Positions 52,997 to 62,940 of a stretch of 64,000 bases of DNA are shown piece by piece. Below the pieces are notes generated by a model that did not search any database, was not told where the DNA came from, and saw nothing but the letters and a program-made list of their open reading frames with translations. Positions within the stretch are counted from its first letter, which is position 1. Every line of letters begins with the position of its first letter. The stretch lies in assembly GCF_022458865.1 (NCBI RefSeq), contig NZ_JAJNMU010000009.1, positions 1 through 64,000 on the forward strand, in the 5' to 3' direction. The DNA is from Paenibacillus periandrae. Its GTDB lineage: Bacteria > Bacillota > Bacilli > Paenibacillales > NBRC-103111. The position numbers and the translations under genes are program-made.

Positions 52997-53170
52997 ATGG
53001 AATCGAGTAACAGCGGTATAGAGCTTGGTACTATCATTTGCAAATATTGCGACAGCATCATTGATACTTTGGATACGGAAAAAGTGACTGTTATTTACGG
53101 TGTTTGTGAGAATTCGAGCTGTATCTCCAATCAGAATCAAAAGGAGAAAGTGACCCATGTTGAATGCTAA
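52997..53170 (+). CDS. SR1P-family small protein (GapA-binding peptide-like)
   Basis: 57 residues: after a 9-residue leader comes LGTIICKYCDSIIDTLDTEK and VTVIYGVC, the signature of the SR1P peptide family with its Cys-x2-Cys. In Bacillus subtilis the SR1 RNA encodes this peptide, which binds GapA and modulates RNase activity. Here it is extended at both ends and its last 14 bases overlap the start of ppdK. GAGGAG lies upstream. The overlap suggests translational coupling and co-regulation with gluconeogenesis. Confidence 0.75.
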   Translation: MESSNSGIELGTIICKYCDSIIDTLDTEKVTVIYGVCENSSCISNQNQKEKVTHVEC

Positions 53171-55856
53171 ACGTGTCCTGCATTTTCATGAAGGGAATGC
53201 TGGAATGAAAACGCTTTTGGGCGGAAAGGGGGCCAATCTTGCAGAGATGACCAATGCCGGCCTGCCTGTACCTCCGGGCTATACCATTACAACAGAAGCT
53301 TGCAGACAGTATTATGCTGAAGGCGGAGTTTTACCGGAAGGATTATGGACAGAAATACGTCAAGGTTTGGAGCAGATTGAGCTGAAAAAAGATCAGTTAT
53401 TCGGTGGCAGGGACAATCCGCTTCTGGTCTCTGTTCGCTCAGGCTCGGTCAACTCCATGCCTGGCATGATGGATACGATTTTAAATCTGGGACTTAATGA
53501 TGTAACAGTGGATGCTCTTGCGAGAAATACGGGGAATCCCCGGTTTGCCTATGACTGCTATCGGAGACTGATTCAGATGTTTGGAAATGTTGTTTTGGAT
53601 ATCGATGGTTACCACTTTGAAAAACAGCTGCATCATTTTAAACAATTACATGCCTATAATGAAGACAAGGATATTCCGGCAGAAGCATGGATGGAATTGA
53701 TTGCGCAGTATAAGGATTTAATTGAACGTAAAGCAAGAACTACGTTCCCTCAGGATGTGTACAAACAGCTGGAGCTGTCCATTGAAGCTGTGTTCCGCTC
53801 CTGGAACAATCAGCGGGCTATGGTATACCGCAAAGTGTATGGTATTCCTGATACGTTGGGAACAGCCGTTAATATCCAGTCCATGGTTTTCGGAAATAAG
53901 GGGGAGGATTGCGGTACCGGTGTGCTGTTTACTAGAAATCCATCCACAGGCGATAATCTCTTATATGGCGAATACCTCACGAATGCTCAGGGTGAGGATG
54001 TGGTGGCGGGTGTGAGAACGCCGCTGCCAATTGCACAGCTGGAGCAGGAAATGCCTGAAGTGTATACGAGGCTGGTAGAAATCGCCAACCGACTTGAAAT
54101 GCATTACAAGGATTTACAGGATATCGAGTTTACCGTGGAAAAAGGAGAGCTGTTCATTCTGCAGACTCGTACCGGGAAAAGAACGGCACAGGCAGCTGTC
54201 AAATTGGCGGTACAATTCGTTAAAGATGGGATTCTTGATCGCAAGCAGGCATTGGAGCGGATTGAAGTGGATCACCTCAATCAACTGCTTCACCGCGCAA
54301 TCGACGAGAGTGCTAAGCTGGACGTAGTGGCGGTTGGTTTGCCGGCTTCACCAGGAGCGGCAACGGGGCAGGCTGTATTCGACGCCGATACGGCTGAAGA
54401 ATGGGTCGCAGCCGGCAAGCGTGTGGTATTGGTCAGCTCAGAGACAAGTCCGGAAGATATTCATGGTGTCATCGCAGCCGAAGGTGTGCTTACGAGCCGC
54501 GGGGGGATGACGAGCCACGCTGCGGTAGTAGCACGCGGAATGGGCAAGCCTTGTGTATGCGGCTGTGAAGAGGTTCGGATCGATCCGGATACACGTGAAT
54601 GTATCGCAGGTGATACGATCATCCGTGAAGGGGATTGGATTACGCTGGATGGATCAACAGGGCGTGTCATCTGTGGCGTTGTTACGCTTAAGGAGCCGCA
54701 GATGAGTGCTGAGTTGGATGAGCTGCTGAGCTGGGCGGATGAGGTACGGTCCTTAAAGGTGCGTACCAATGCCGATACACCGGAAGATGCAATGAAGGCG
54801 CGGCAGTTTGGTGCAGAGGGAATAGGGCTCTGTCGAACAGAGCATATGTTTATGTCAGCCGAGCGACTGCCGGTTGTGCAGGCGATGATTCTTGCCGACA
54901 GTCTGGAAGATCGTCGAATTGCGCTTGAGCAGCTGCTTCCTATGCAGCAAAGTGATTTTGAAGGTATATTTAGTGCTATGGACGGGTTCCCTGTCACGAT
55001 ACGTCTTCTGGACCCGCCGCTGCACGAATTTCTTCCGAAGCTGGATGAGCTGCTGATTGAACAGGAACGAAAAAAATGGGCTTTGTCCGAATTGGATCAA
55101 GCCGAAGGCAACATTGACCTGCATTCTTTAATTCGTAAGGTGAGGAACTTGCAAGAGATGAATCCGATGCTCGGTCAACGAGGCTGCCGCTTAGGTATTG
55201 TGTTTCCGGAAATTTATGAGATGCAGACGATTGCTATTTTTCAAGCCGTACTTGCGTGTAGAGCACAGGGGATCACGGTGCTTCCGGAAATTATGATTCC
55301 TCTCGTAGGTCATGCCAATGAACTAAAATCGATGAGAATACTGGTCGAACGGATAGCTGAACAGATACTAGGACCAGAAAAGCTGCAAGTTCCCTATAAG
55401 ATTGGCACGATGATAGAAGTGCCGAGGGCAGCGCTCACAGCGGGCCAAATTGCTCAATATGCAGATTTCTTTTCATTCGGTACCAACGATTTAACGCAAA
55501 TGACTTATGGCTACAGCCGCGACGATGCGGAAGGGAAGTTCCTTACCCACTACATCCATCACGATATTTTACCTCACAACCCTTTTCAGGTATTGGATAC
55601 GGATGGGGTCGGACAGCTTATAGGCTGGGCTGTGGACAAAGGACGGGCGATCAAGCCTGAGTTGAAAACCGGTATTTGTGGTGAGCACGGAGGTGACAAG
55701 GAATCGATATTCTTTTGTCATCAAACCGGATTGGATTATGTCAGCTGCTCTCCGTTCAGGGTGCCGTTAGCAAGAATCGCTGCCGCCCAGGCACAGCTGT
55801 TGTTTGGTCAGCCAGACTCGGTACATGCCAAGCTTCTATCGGCAGCTGTTCTTTAA
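53157..55856 (+). CDS. ppdK: Pyruvate, phosphate dikinase
   Basis: 899 residues, full length, RBS AAAAGGAG 9 bases upstream. Interconverts pyruvate, ATP and phosphate with PEP, AMP and PPi. N-terminal ATP-grasp domain (GGKGANLAEMTNAGLPVPPG near 23-42, LVSVRSGSVNSMPGMMDTIL near 90-109), central phosphohistidine domain (GVLTSRGGMTSHAAVVARGM, His near 457), and C-terminal PEP/pyruvate TIM barrel (EGIGLCRTEHMF, SFGTNDLTQMTYGYSRDD, GICGEHGGD). Cytosolic, gluconeogenic or PEP-supplying. Overlaps the SR1P-like gene. No PPDK regulatory protein gene is adjacent. Confidence 0.97.
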   Translation: MLNAKRVLHFHEGNAGMKTLLGGKGANLAEMTNAGLPVPPGYTITTEACRQYYAEGGVLPEGLWTEIRQGLEQIELKKDQLFGGRDNPLLVSVRSGSVNSMPGMMDTILNLGLNDVTVDALARNTGNPRFAYDCYRRLIQMFGNVVLDIDGYHFEKQLHHFKQLHAYNEDKDIPAEAWMELIAQYKDLIERKARTTFPQDVYKQLELSIEAVFRSWNNQRAMVYRKVYGIPDTLGTAVNIQSMVFGNKGEDCGTGVLFTRNPSTGDNLLYGEYLTNAQGEDVVAGVRTPLPIAQLEQEMPEVYTRLVEIANRLEMHYKDLQDIEFTVEKGELFILQTRTGKRTAQAAVKLAVQFVKDGILDRKQALERIEVDHLNQLLHRAIDESAKLDVVAVGLPASPGAATGQAVFDADTAEEWVAAGKRVVLVSSETSPEDIHGVIAAEGVLTSRGGMTSHAAVVARGMGKPCVCGCEEVRIDPDTRECIAGDTIIREGDWITLDGSTGRVICGVVTLKEPQMSAELDELLSWADEVRSLKVRTNADTPEDAMKARQFGAEGIGLCRTEHMFMSAERLPVVQAMILADSLEDRRIALEQLLPMQQSDFEGIFSAMDGFPVTIRLLDPPLHEFLPKLDELLIEQERKKWALSELDQAEGNIDLHSLIRKVRNLQEMNPMLGQRGCRLGIVFPEIYEMQTIAIFQAVLACRAQGITVLPEIMIPLVGHANELKSMRILVERIAEQILGPEKLQVPYKIGTMIEVPRAALTAGQIAQYADFFSFGTNDLTQMTYGYSRDDAEGKFLTHYIHHDILPHNPFQVLDTDGVGQLIGWAVDKGRAIKPELKTGICGEHGGDKESIFFCHQTGLDYVSCSPFRVPLARIAAAQAQLLFGQPDSVHAKLLSAAVL

Positions 55857-55912
55857 GATGCTCCAGCTCAGCTTGCGAGGCTTAAAGCATGAACTTATAT
55901 AAAGCTGTGTAA

Positions 55913-55948
55913 GGACAGACGAAGAACGACTTCGATCTGTCTTTTCTT
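55913..55948 (+). terminator. Terminator after ppdK
   Basis: GACAGA.GAAG/CTTC.TCTGTC stem, loop AACGA, then TTTTCTTT. Confidence 0.8.
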
Positions 55949-56065
55949 TACTTAAATCTCCGCATCAAAATACTTGTAGCCAAAAAATCCATTGACGTCC
56001 CAAGCTGCTTCCTCTAATGTTGTCATCATACTGTTTATTACATTTATATGACAGGAGAGGAAGCT

Positions 56066-57817
56066 ATGAGCCGGAAAATACCGGTAAGTGAATATACAGG
56101 GCTGCTGAACAGCTATCTAAGACCACAGCGCAAAAGTATGGTCGTGCTGGGGATTCTGCTCATCGGCGGCATTGTCATGCAGCTGATTAACCCGCAAATC
56201 ATCCGTTATTTTATTGATACAGCCCAAACCCAGGAAAGCTCCAGTCCACTCATTTACGCGGCTATCTTATTTATTGGTGTTTCTCTGCTTCATCAAGGAT
56301 TAACTGTAGCTGCGACCTATATTGGCGAGACTGTAGGCTGGATTGCAACCAACAAGCTGCGAGGCGATGTTGCTGCACACTGTATGAAGCTGGATATGTC
56401 GTTTCACAAAGCTCATACTTCCGGTGCTATTATTGAACGGGTTGACGGAGATATTAACAATTTGGCTAATTTTTTCTCCAATTTTGTCGTATCATTATTA
56501 AGCAATTTGCTGCTGGTAATAGGTATGCTCATCCTGCTGTTTCGCGAGGGCTGGGTGATCGGTTTGAGTATGACGGTATTCGTTATATTTGCGATCTATA
56601 TCATTCAGTACATACGCAAGTTTGCGGTTCCACACTGGGGTAATATGCGTCAGATGAGCTCTAAGTTTTATGGATTTCTTGGGGAGCATCTGGAGGGCAC
56701 AGAGGATACCAGAGCCAATGGAGCTTCGAATTATGTGATGCATCGCTTCTATGTCATGCTGAAGGAGTGGCTGCCGCTGCGCGTGAAGGCGTTTCTTGGC
56801 TGGGCCTCCATGTGGATCACAACCCTGATTATTTTCACGATTGGTAATGCTGTCGCTTTTGGTTTAAGTGCGGTTCTCTTTAAACAAGGCTCTATAACGA
56901 TAGGAACTGTGTATATGATCTTCTATTATACAGAGCTCATGGCCAAGCCGATCGAGAAGATTCGAACTCAAATGGAGGATTTGCAAAAAGCCGATGCCAG
57001 CATCATTCGGGTTCGGGAGCTGCTGGAAACCGAGTCTGCGATTCAGGATGGAATCGGTCTGCCGCTGCCGCAGGGCGCTTTGTCCGTTACGTTCAATAAT
57101 GTGGAATTCGGCTACGAGGATGATATCACGACGCTGCATAATCTGAATCTTCATCTGGAGCGCGGTAAGGTGCTCGGGGTACTGGGACGAACAGGAAGCG
57201 GTAAAACGACGCTTGCCCGCTTGCTCCTGCGTTTCTATGATCCCCGTTCAGGGAGCATTCGTTTGGAGGGTATCGATCTGCGTGATGCGACACTTCAGGA
57301 GCTTCGTGGGAGAGTGGGATTGGTTACGCAAAATATTGAAATCTTTCAAGGCACGGTCCGAGACAACCTGACTTTCTTTGATGAGGAGATACCTGATCAG
57401 ACGATTATTCATGTTTTGGAGGAGCTTGGCCTGCAGGATTGGTTTCATTCGCTGCCTTCAGGTTTGGACAGCTTGCTGGAGTCGGGCGGGGGCGGCTTGT
57501 CCGCAGGTGAAGCGCAGCTGCTTTCATTCGCCCGCGTCTTTTTGTCAGATCCAGGACTCATCATCCTTGATGAAGCTTCTTCAAGATTAGATCCCGCTAC
57601 AGAGCAGCATATCGAGAAGGCCATCAATCGATTGCTGGAGAATCGTACCTGTGTTGTGATTGCCCATCGACTGGCGACCATCAGCCGCGCGGACTACATT
57701 CTTGTACTCGATCAGGGGCGGATTGTTGAATTTGGCGAAAGAAGCGCTTTGGCAGCGGATAGCAGCTCACGCTATAGCCAGATGCTTGTGGTCGGAATGG
57801 AGGAGATGCTGGCATGA
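56066..57817 (+). CDS. ABC exporter half-transporter, subunit 1
   Basis: 583 residues. ATG at 56066 is set by AGGAGAGG; an ATG at 56048 overlaps this site. Six-helix type I exporter membrane domain (about 25-310), then the nucleotide-binding domain: Walker [15 protein letters not shown] (near 375), Q-loop [10 protein letters not shown], signature [13 protein letters not shown], Walker [13 protein letters not shown] with catalytic Glu, and H-loop IAHRLATI. The signature is unusual (LSAGE not LSGGQ), whereas the Walker B Glu is intact. That fits a heterodimer with one degenerate ATP site. Overlaps the next gene by 4 bases. Confidence 0.92.
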   Translation: MSRKIPVSEYTGLLNSYLRPQRKSMVVLGILLIGGIVMQLINPQIIRYFIDTAQTQESSSPLIYAAILFIGVSLLHQGLTVAATYIGETVGWIATNKLRGDVAAHCMKLDMSFHKAHTSGAIIERVDGDINNLANFFSNFVVSLLSNLLLVIGMLILLFREGWVIGLSMTVFVIFAIYIIQYIRKFAVPHWGNMRQMSSKFYGFLGEHLEGTEDTRANGASNYVMHRFYVMLKEWLPLRVKAFLGWASMWITTLIIFTIGNAVAFGLSAVLFKQGSITIGTVYMIFYYTELMAKPIEKIRTQMEDLQKADASIIRVRELLETESAIQDGIGLPLPQGALSVTFNNVEFGYEDDITTLHNLNLHLERGKVLGVLGRTGSGKTTLARLLLRFYDPRSGSIRLEGIDLRDATLQELRGRVGLVTQNIEIFQGTVRDNLTFFDEEIPDQTIIHVLEELGLQDWFHSLPSGLDSLLESGGGGLSAGEAQLLSFARVFLSDPGLIILDEASSRLDPATEQHIEKAINRLLENRTCVVIAHRLATISRADYILVLDQGRIVEFGERSALAADSSSRYSQMLVVGMEEMLA

Positions 57818-59613
57818 GTACATTTGCCTTCTTGTTTAAACTAACACGGTACCGAATTTGGCTTTACTTCGTGAATGCAGTTGCATGGACGCTTATATAT
57901 TTGGCTCCGATTGTTCCGGGGTGGGTGACCAAGCAATTTTTCGATACCTTATCCGGTTCTTCCTTATATGGGTTTAATGTGTGGACCTTGATCGCCCTGC
58001 TGATTGCTTCGGCTTTGGGACGTGCCATCATCATTATTTTTGGCTTTATTACTGATGTGCAGTTCCGTTTCCGTATTGGAGCCCTGCTTCGCAGAAATAT
58101 GCTTACACGTATTTTGAAGGAGCCGGGAGCCAAAGCGATTCCTTGCTCGCCGGGAGAGGCAATCAGTAACTTTCGCGATGATGTGGAGCAGGTAGAGGAA
58201 ACGGTGAGCTGGTCTGTTGATGCATTTGCAATGACCTGCTTTGCTGCGGTATCCTTTTCCATTTTGTACGGGATTAATGCGACCATGACCATGTGGGTGT
58301 TTCTTCCGCTGGTCGTCGTTGTGACCATTGCCCAAGCTGCAACAACGATGCTTCAAAAGTATCGTGCGGCAAGTCGCGAAGCTACGAGTCAGGTGACCGG
58401 GGCGATTAGTGAAATGTTCAGCAGCGTGCAGTCGATTCAAGTAGCTGGAGCGGAAGAGCGAGTAATTAACCGGTTCCGTAAGCTGAACGATAACAGGCGC
58501 CATGCGATGGTTAAAGATCATTTGCTGACACAGACGCTGGATTCGATTTTTTCCAATACCGTGAATATCGGAACCGGATTTATTTTGCTATTGGCTGCAG
58601 GGGCTATGCGAGATGGCAGCTTTACTGTAGGGGATTTTGCCTTATTCGTGTACTATTTGACCTTTGTTACGCAATTTATTCAAAACTTCGGGAAATTCCT
58701 GACCTATTTCAAGCAAAGCACCGTCGCCAAGGAGCGATTGGTCAGTTTAATTCAGGGTGCTGATGAGGCCACACTAACCGAGCATCATCCGCTGTACCTG
58801 CGTACATCAATCAGTGAGTCTGATCTGAATAATCAGCAGAAGCAGGCTGATTCGCTCGGCGGCAGAAGTCTGGAATTGCTTGAGGTAAAAGGTCTTACCT
58901 ACCATTATCCGGAGACAGGCCGCGGAATCAGCAATATTCAGCTAAAGCTGCCCAAAGGTTCCTTTACGGTAATTACAGGACGGATTGGCTCGGGCAAAAC
59001 AACGCTTGTGCGTGCGCTGCTTGGCCTGCTTCCAATGGATGCAGGCGAGATTCGCTGGAATGGAGAAAGAGTGGAGCATCCAGGCGATTTCTTCATTCCG
59101 CCTCACAGCGCCTATACGCCTCAGGTACCAAGATTATATAGCGACACCTTGAAAAAAAATATTTTGTTAGGTCAGGAAGAAGAGGCCGTCCTTCTTAAAT
59201 CGGCTGTGCATGCAGCGGTGTTGGAGCAAGATGTTGAGCATTTACAGCATGGAATGGATACGATTATTGGTCCGCGCGGCGTCAAGCTCTCGGGAGGCCA
59301 AGTCCAGCGTACCGCTGCGGCCCGGATGTTCGTTCGCAATGCAGAATTGCTCGTATTTGACGATTTGTCGAGTGCGCTGGATGTTGAGACTGAGCGTAAG
59401 CTGTGGGAACGGATTTATGGGCAGCGACAGGCAACATGCCTGGTCATCTCCCATCGCAAAACTGCTCTTACCCATGCCGATCATATTATCGTAATGAAGG
59501 ATGGACAGATTGAGGCTGAAGGTACGCTTGACGAGCTGCTGCAAACGAGCGACGAGCTGCGGCACTTATGGCAGCTTAACGAGACGGAGCAAGAAGTGGA
59601 GCAAGAAAGCTGA
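57814..59613 (+). CDS. ABC exporter half-transporter, subunit 2 (degenerate catalytic Glu)
   Basis: 599 residues. Membrane domain (about 15-310), then Walker [17 protein letters not shown] near 389, signature [14 protein letters not shown] (canonical), Walker [13 protein letters not shown] where the catalytic Glu is Asp, and H-loop [12 protein letters not shown]. The canonical signature here pairs with the canonical Walker site of subunit 1, and the Asp-containing site pairs with the LSAGE signature, as in heterodimeric exporters such as TM287/288. Substrate unknown. A phosphotransferase follows 18 bases downstream, which may point to a drug or peptide cargo. Confidence 0.92.
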   Translation: MSTFAFLFKLTRYRIWLYFVNAVAWTLIYLAPIVPGWVTKQFFDTLSGSSLYGFNVWTLIALLIASALGRAIIIIFGFITDVQFRFRIGALLRRNMLTRILKEPGAKAIPCSPGEAISNFRDDVEQVEETVSWSVDAFAMTCFAAVSFSILYGINATMTMWVFLPLVVVVTIAQAATTMLQKYRAASREATSQVTGAISEMFSSVQSIQVAGAEERVINRFRKLNDNRRHAMVKDHLLTQTLDSIFSNTVNIGTGFILLLAAGAMRDGSFTVGDFALFVYYLTFVTQFIQNFGKFLTYFKQSTVAKERLVSLIQGADEATLTEHHPLYLRTSISESDLNNQQKQADSLGGRSLELLEVKGLTYHYPETGRGISNIQLKLPKGSFTVITGRIGSGKTTLVRALLGLLPMDAGEIRWNGERVEHPGDFFIPPHSAYTPQVPRLYSDTLKKNILLGQEEEAVLLKSAVHAAVLEQDVEHLQHGMDTIIGPRGVKLSGGQVQRTAAARMFVRNAELLVFDDLSSALDVETERKLWERIYGQRQATCLVISHRKTALTHADHIIVMKDGQIEAEGTLDELLQTSDELRHLWQLNETEQEVEQES

Positions 59614-59631
59614 AAATGAAGGAGTAATGAA

Positions 59632-60546
59632 ATGGATTTGGCTGCTGTTCACCGACATATAGCTTCCCTTCGTCATATCAAAAAGCTGCAAACGATCAAT
59701 AAGGGATTTTCCTTTGATGGCAAGTACTTTCTCTATACAGATGGATCGGTACCCGTGTATGTACTGCGGACGGCTTCGATCACACAAAGCGAGAAAAAGC
59801 GGCGTGAATTTGAGGTTGTTCGCAGTGTGTTTGATCAAGGGGCTACAACCTCAGAGCCTATACAGTTTGGCATTATTGAAGAGCTTGATCTGTGCTATAT
59901 GGTGCTTGGATATGTGAATGGAGAGGACGCCGCCGAGCTGCTGCCAGCATTAACGTCAGATGAGCAATATCAGATTGGTGTTGAAGCGGGGCGCCAGCTG
60001 CTGCTCATGCACCGATTAAATCCACCAAGCGGTCTGGAAGCGTGGGATAAAAGACGGTCTGCCAAGCATTACAGGCAGCTGGCTGCTTATAGGGAATGCG
60101 GAGTCAAGATCGAGCAGGAGGAAAGAGTCATCCAGTTTGTTGAGGCGAATCTCAAGCAGCTGACAGATCGCCCCAGCAAATTTCAGCATGATGATTTTCA
60201 CCCAAGCAATCTGCTTGTTGATAACAGGGGATTTTCCGGTGTGATCGATTTTAACCGCTATGACTGGGGAGATCCATACCATGATTTTATGAAAATTGCT
60301 TATTTCAGTCGTCAGGTGAGCGTGCCTTTCTCCATAGGACAGATCGATGGATACTTTAATGAAGCAGTTCCAGAGCGATTCTGGCAGTTATATGCTTTGT
60401 ATACGGCTTTGACGCTGTTTCCTAATATTACTTGGACGTTGGAGGTTGTGCCGGACCAGTTGGAATCGATGCAGAATCGCAATCGTATTGTGATGGAGGA
60501 TCATTCCGGATTCGACAAGGTGATTCCAGCCTGGTATACATCCTGA
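59632..60546 (+). CDS. APH-family phosphotransferase
   Basis: 304 residues, GGAG 8 bases upstream. Protein-kinase-like fold: nucleotide loop NKGFSFDGKYFLYTDGSVPV, ATP lysine strand PVYVLRTAS, catalytic loop FQHDDFHPSNLLV (H-D-D-x3-N form) and metal motif GVIDFNRYDWGDPYHDF. Members phosphorylate aminoglycosides, macrolides, choline, homoserine or fructosamine; substrate cannot be fixed. Intact, in contrast to the fragment at 26097. Co-transcription with the exporter suggests linked export and modification of one compound. Confidence 0.85.
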   Translation: MDLAAVHRHIASLRHIKKLQTINKGFSFDGKYFLYTDGSVPVYVLRTASITQSEKKRREFEVVRSVFDQGATTSEPIQFGIIEELDLCYMVLGYVNGEDAAELLPALTSDEQYQIGVEAGRQLLLMHRLNPPSGLEAWDKRRSAKHYRQLAAYRECGVKIEQEERVIQFVEANLKQLTDRPSKFQHDDFHPSNLLVDNRGFSGVIDFNRYDWGDPYHDFMKIAYFSRQVSVPFSIGQIDGYFNEAVPERFWQLYALYTALTLFPNITWTLEVVPDQLESMQNRNRIVMEDHSGFDKVIPAWYTS

Positions 60547-60723
60547 TGTAGGCGGGCTCATATCCCCCCTCCGTAACCGCTATCTCATAATTCATCTTCT
60601 CCTTGCCAGGGAGAGGATGAGTAAGAGAACGGTTATTTTTGTATGAATGAAGAAATTGACATCAAACAAACGATATAATAATATATCTATATATTTATAG
60701 ACATTATGAGAGGTAATCTATAT

Positions 60724-61878
60724 ATGAATGAATCTGATCTACTGTGGAGAGTTCCTCAGGAGGAATTGCAGCGTGGGTATACATGGGATGAAAATACAGA
60801 TACATTCGTTTGTCTGATTTGCGGTGACCAGTTCCATAAAGGAATGATCTATAGAGCTGATGACCTATATTATGAAGCGGAAAAATTCACAACGTTGCAC
60901 ATCGCTAACGAGCATGGCTCAATGTTCCATTATTTGATTGGGTTAAACAAGAAGCTAACCGGGTTAAGCGATTTGCAAAAAAACTTGCTTCAGCTGTTTT
61001 ACGATGGACATAGCGATAATGAAATCGTCAGCAAGCTTGCTGGAGGCAGTGCCTCAACCATTCGCAATCACCGATTCGCTCTGCGCGAGAAGGAAAAGCA
61101 GGCTCGTTTGTTTGTTGCAATTATGGATTTATTGGAGAAAAAGAACGGCTCCGGTTCCAAGAAAAGCGAGCGTGCATTCAGGCAGCATGCTGGTGCCGTT
61201 CATCGTACAGTTGCAGTACGCGGCAATAACTTTTCGATAACAGACAAGGAATATCTGGAAACCATTCTTGAGTATTTTATAGAAGGTCCAGATGGGCCTA
61301 TAATCAGCTTTCCAGGCAAAGAAAAGAAAAAATTCATCTTACTGCAGCATATCGTTTCAAGATTTAAGGTGGGCAGGCATTACACAGAAAAAGAAGTGAA
61401 TGTACAGCTGGAGCAGGTGTATGCCGATTATGTCACCTTGCGTCGTTATCTGATTGAGTATGAATTGATGGACCGAGAGTCTGATGGAAGTGCTTATTGG
61501 ATTAAGGAGGAGGCAGTGCCCATGTCTAAGGAAAAACGAAAACAATTATTGCTCGCCTACAAAGAGACGAAACGTCCGATGGGCATTTATCAGATACGCA
61601 ATACAGTGAATGGTAAAATATATATTGGCAGCAGTCGCAACATCGAGGGTCGATGGAATCGCCATCAGTTTGAATTGAGTATGGGTATGGAACGCAATAA
61701 AGTATTCGAGAGTGAATGGAAGGAATTTGGCGACAAACAGTTTGTCTTCGAGATATTGGAGCGGTTGGAGGAACGGGTTGAGGGTTATCAGGATATCGAC
61801 CAAGAGCTTGAAACGATGCTTGCCAAATGGATCGAGAAGCTGCAGCCTTATGGTGAACACGGGTATAACCTTCTTTAA
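60724..61878 (+). CDS. Zinc finger/HTH, DUF2087 and GIY-YIG nuclease fusion protein
   Basis: 384 residues. ATG at 60724 has GAGAGG about 10 bases upstream; ATG at 60706 overlaps this site. N-terminal C-x2-C...H zinc-like region (FVCLICGDQFHKGMIY, HIANEHGSMFHYLIGL), then a LuxR/sigma-region-4-like HTH (LLQLFYDGHSDNEIVSKLAG, SASTIRNHRFALREKEKQAR), then DUF2087 (TDKEYLETILEYFIEGPDGP to DRESDGSAYWIKEE, about 175-265), and a C-terminal GIY-YIG nuclease (MGIYQIRNTVNGKIYIGSSR, about 285-345). GIY-YIG with a regulator domain is seen in some Bacillota proteins; job unknown. May bind a DNA site and nick or simply bind there. Confidence 0.85.
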   Translation: MNESDLLWRVPQEELQRGYTWDENTDTFVCLICGDQFHKGMIYRADDLYYEAEKFTTLHIANEHGSMFHYLIGLNKKLTGLSDLQKNLLQLFYDGHSDNEIVSKLAGGSASTIRNHRFALREKEKQARLFVAIMDLLEKKNGSGSKKSERAFRQHAGAVHRTVAVRGNNFSITDKEYLETILEYFIEGPDGPIISFPGKEKKKFILLQHIVSRFKVGRHYTEKEVNVQLEQVYADYVTLRRYLIEYELMDRESDGSAYWIKEEAVPMSKEKRKQLLLAYKETKRPMGIYQIRNTVNGKIYIGSSRNIEGRWNRHQFELSMGMERNKVFESEWKEFGDKQFVFEILERLEERVEGYQDIDQELETMLAKWIEKLQPYGEHGYNLL

Positions 61879-61912
61879 TCGTAATCATCCAGCTATAATG
61901 AAAACAACCAAC

Positions 61913-61965
61913 AATGCCCCGGTTCGCTTGCTTCTTCACCAGCAAGCACCGGGGCATTATGTTTT
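61913..61965. terminator. Bidirectional terminator
   Basis: AATGCCCCGG...GCTTGCT/AGCAAGC...CCGGGGCATT, a long stem between two convergent genes, with T-rich flanks. Confidence 0.85.
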
Positions 61966-61973
61966 GAACAATA

Positions 61974-62693
61974 TTATGGCTTGCGAACTGCAAAGGTAAG
62001 GCTGTTAGCCTTCAACAGAACAGGTTGATCATCGCGATCAATGGCCAATTCCAAAGGCTCGTCGGAGACATGAAGCTCCTCCCAACCCTCGTAATGCTTA
62101 CGGAGTAGCTTCAACGCTTTTTCCTTTTCGAGATTTACCTCAAATAAAGCTTCCCTCGGCTTACGAGTTTTGGCATCAAACTCTTCGATATTGGTGTTCA
62201 TGATGATGCAGTTGATTCCCCCGCCTTTAGTGCCTTGAACCATCGATTGGATAACTTTTTTTAACATATGAGCGGATTTGCAATGCTCGAGGCTGGAAGC
62301 GGCAACGATGTAATCAAATTTGCCAACGGCTATTTGGTAATCACTGATGTCTGCCTGTTCGGTGTAAATAACATCTCGTACTTGATACTGCTCACTATAA
62401 TGGACGAGCTTATGAAGTGCTTTTTCCAGCAAATCAACACACACAACCCGGCCGTCACCGGGCTTGACCTTTTGCGCCAACGGTATGCTGTTCCTTCCCA
62501 CACCACAGCCCAAATCCAATATGCTCATAGGCTGCCCGACATTGACCTGATCGGCTAGATCCAATATGATGTCGACGGGCTCATCGAGCCAGGTTCCTTC
62601 CTCATACAGCTTATGATCCTCGAAATACTGTTCATGGTATTCCTTTTCTTCCTTGCGAATTTTTTGCAATTGCGCGGTATCGCTGCTGTTCAT
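61974..62693 (-). CDS. Class I SAM-dependent methyltransferase
   Basis: 239 residues from ATG at 62693 (AAAGGAGG 10 bases upstream); an in-frame extension to 62732 has no site. Rossmann-like core: ILDLGCGVGRNSIPLAQKV (motif I, about 58-76), VVCVDLLEKALHKL (motif II with acidic ribose-binding Asp), EQADISDYQ and FDYIVAASSLEHC. C-terminal region carries a beta sheet with LHVSDEPLELAIDRDDQ. Substrate unknown; the set of methyltransferases with this tail includes tellurite-resistance TehB-like and small-molecule types. Confidence 0.88.
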   Translation of the reverse strand: MNSSDTAQLQKIRKEEKEYHEQYFEDHKLYEEGTWLDEPVDIILDLADQVNVGQPMSILDLGCGVGRNSIPLAQKVKPGDGRVVCVDLLEKALHKLVHYSEQYQVRDVIYTEQADISDYQIAVGKFDYIVAASSLEHCKSAHMLKKVIQSMVQGTKGGGINCIIMNTNIEEFDAKTRKPREALFEVNLEKEKALKLLRKHYEGWEELHVSDEPLELAIDRDDQPVLLKANSLTFAVRKP

Positions 62694-62849
62694 TATGAAC
62701 GCCTCCTTTTTATATGTATTCATGTTACGCATGCAAGTGATACGACCCTTATGATAGCTTTACCCCAAAACGAGCGGCTTCAATAATCATTTTTAAAATC
62801 GTTCCAGCAATTGTAAATTTTCTGTAACACATTACCAAGAAAGTTATAT

Positions 62850-62864
62850 TGATAATTATTCTCA
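62850..62864 (+). promoter_or_regulatory. Fur box of efeO operon
   Basis: TGATAAT-T-ATTCTCA, one mismatch from the 7-1-7 consensus, about 75 bases before the efeO start. Confidence 0.75.
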
Positions 62865-62940
62865 ATTATGATATTTTCTATTGAGACAAATTATCAACGG
62901 AACTAGTTTTTATCATAAATTATAGGGAGTGTCCTTTCTC

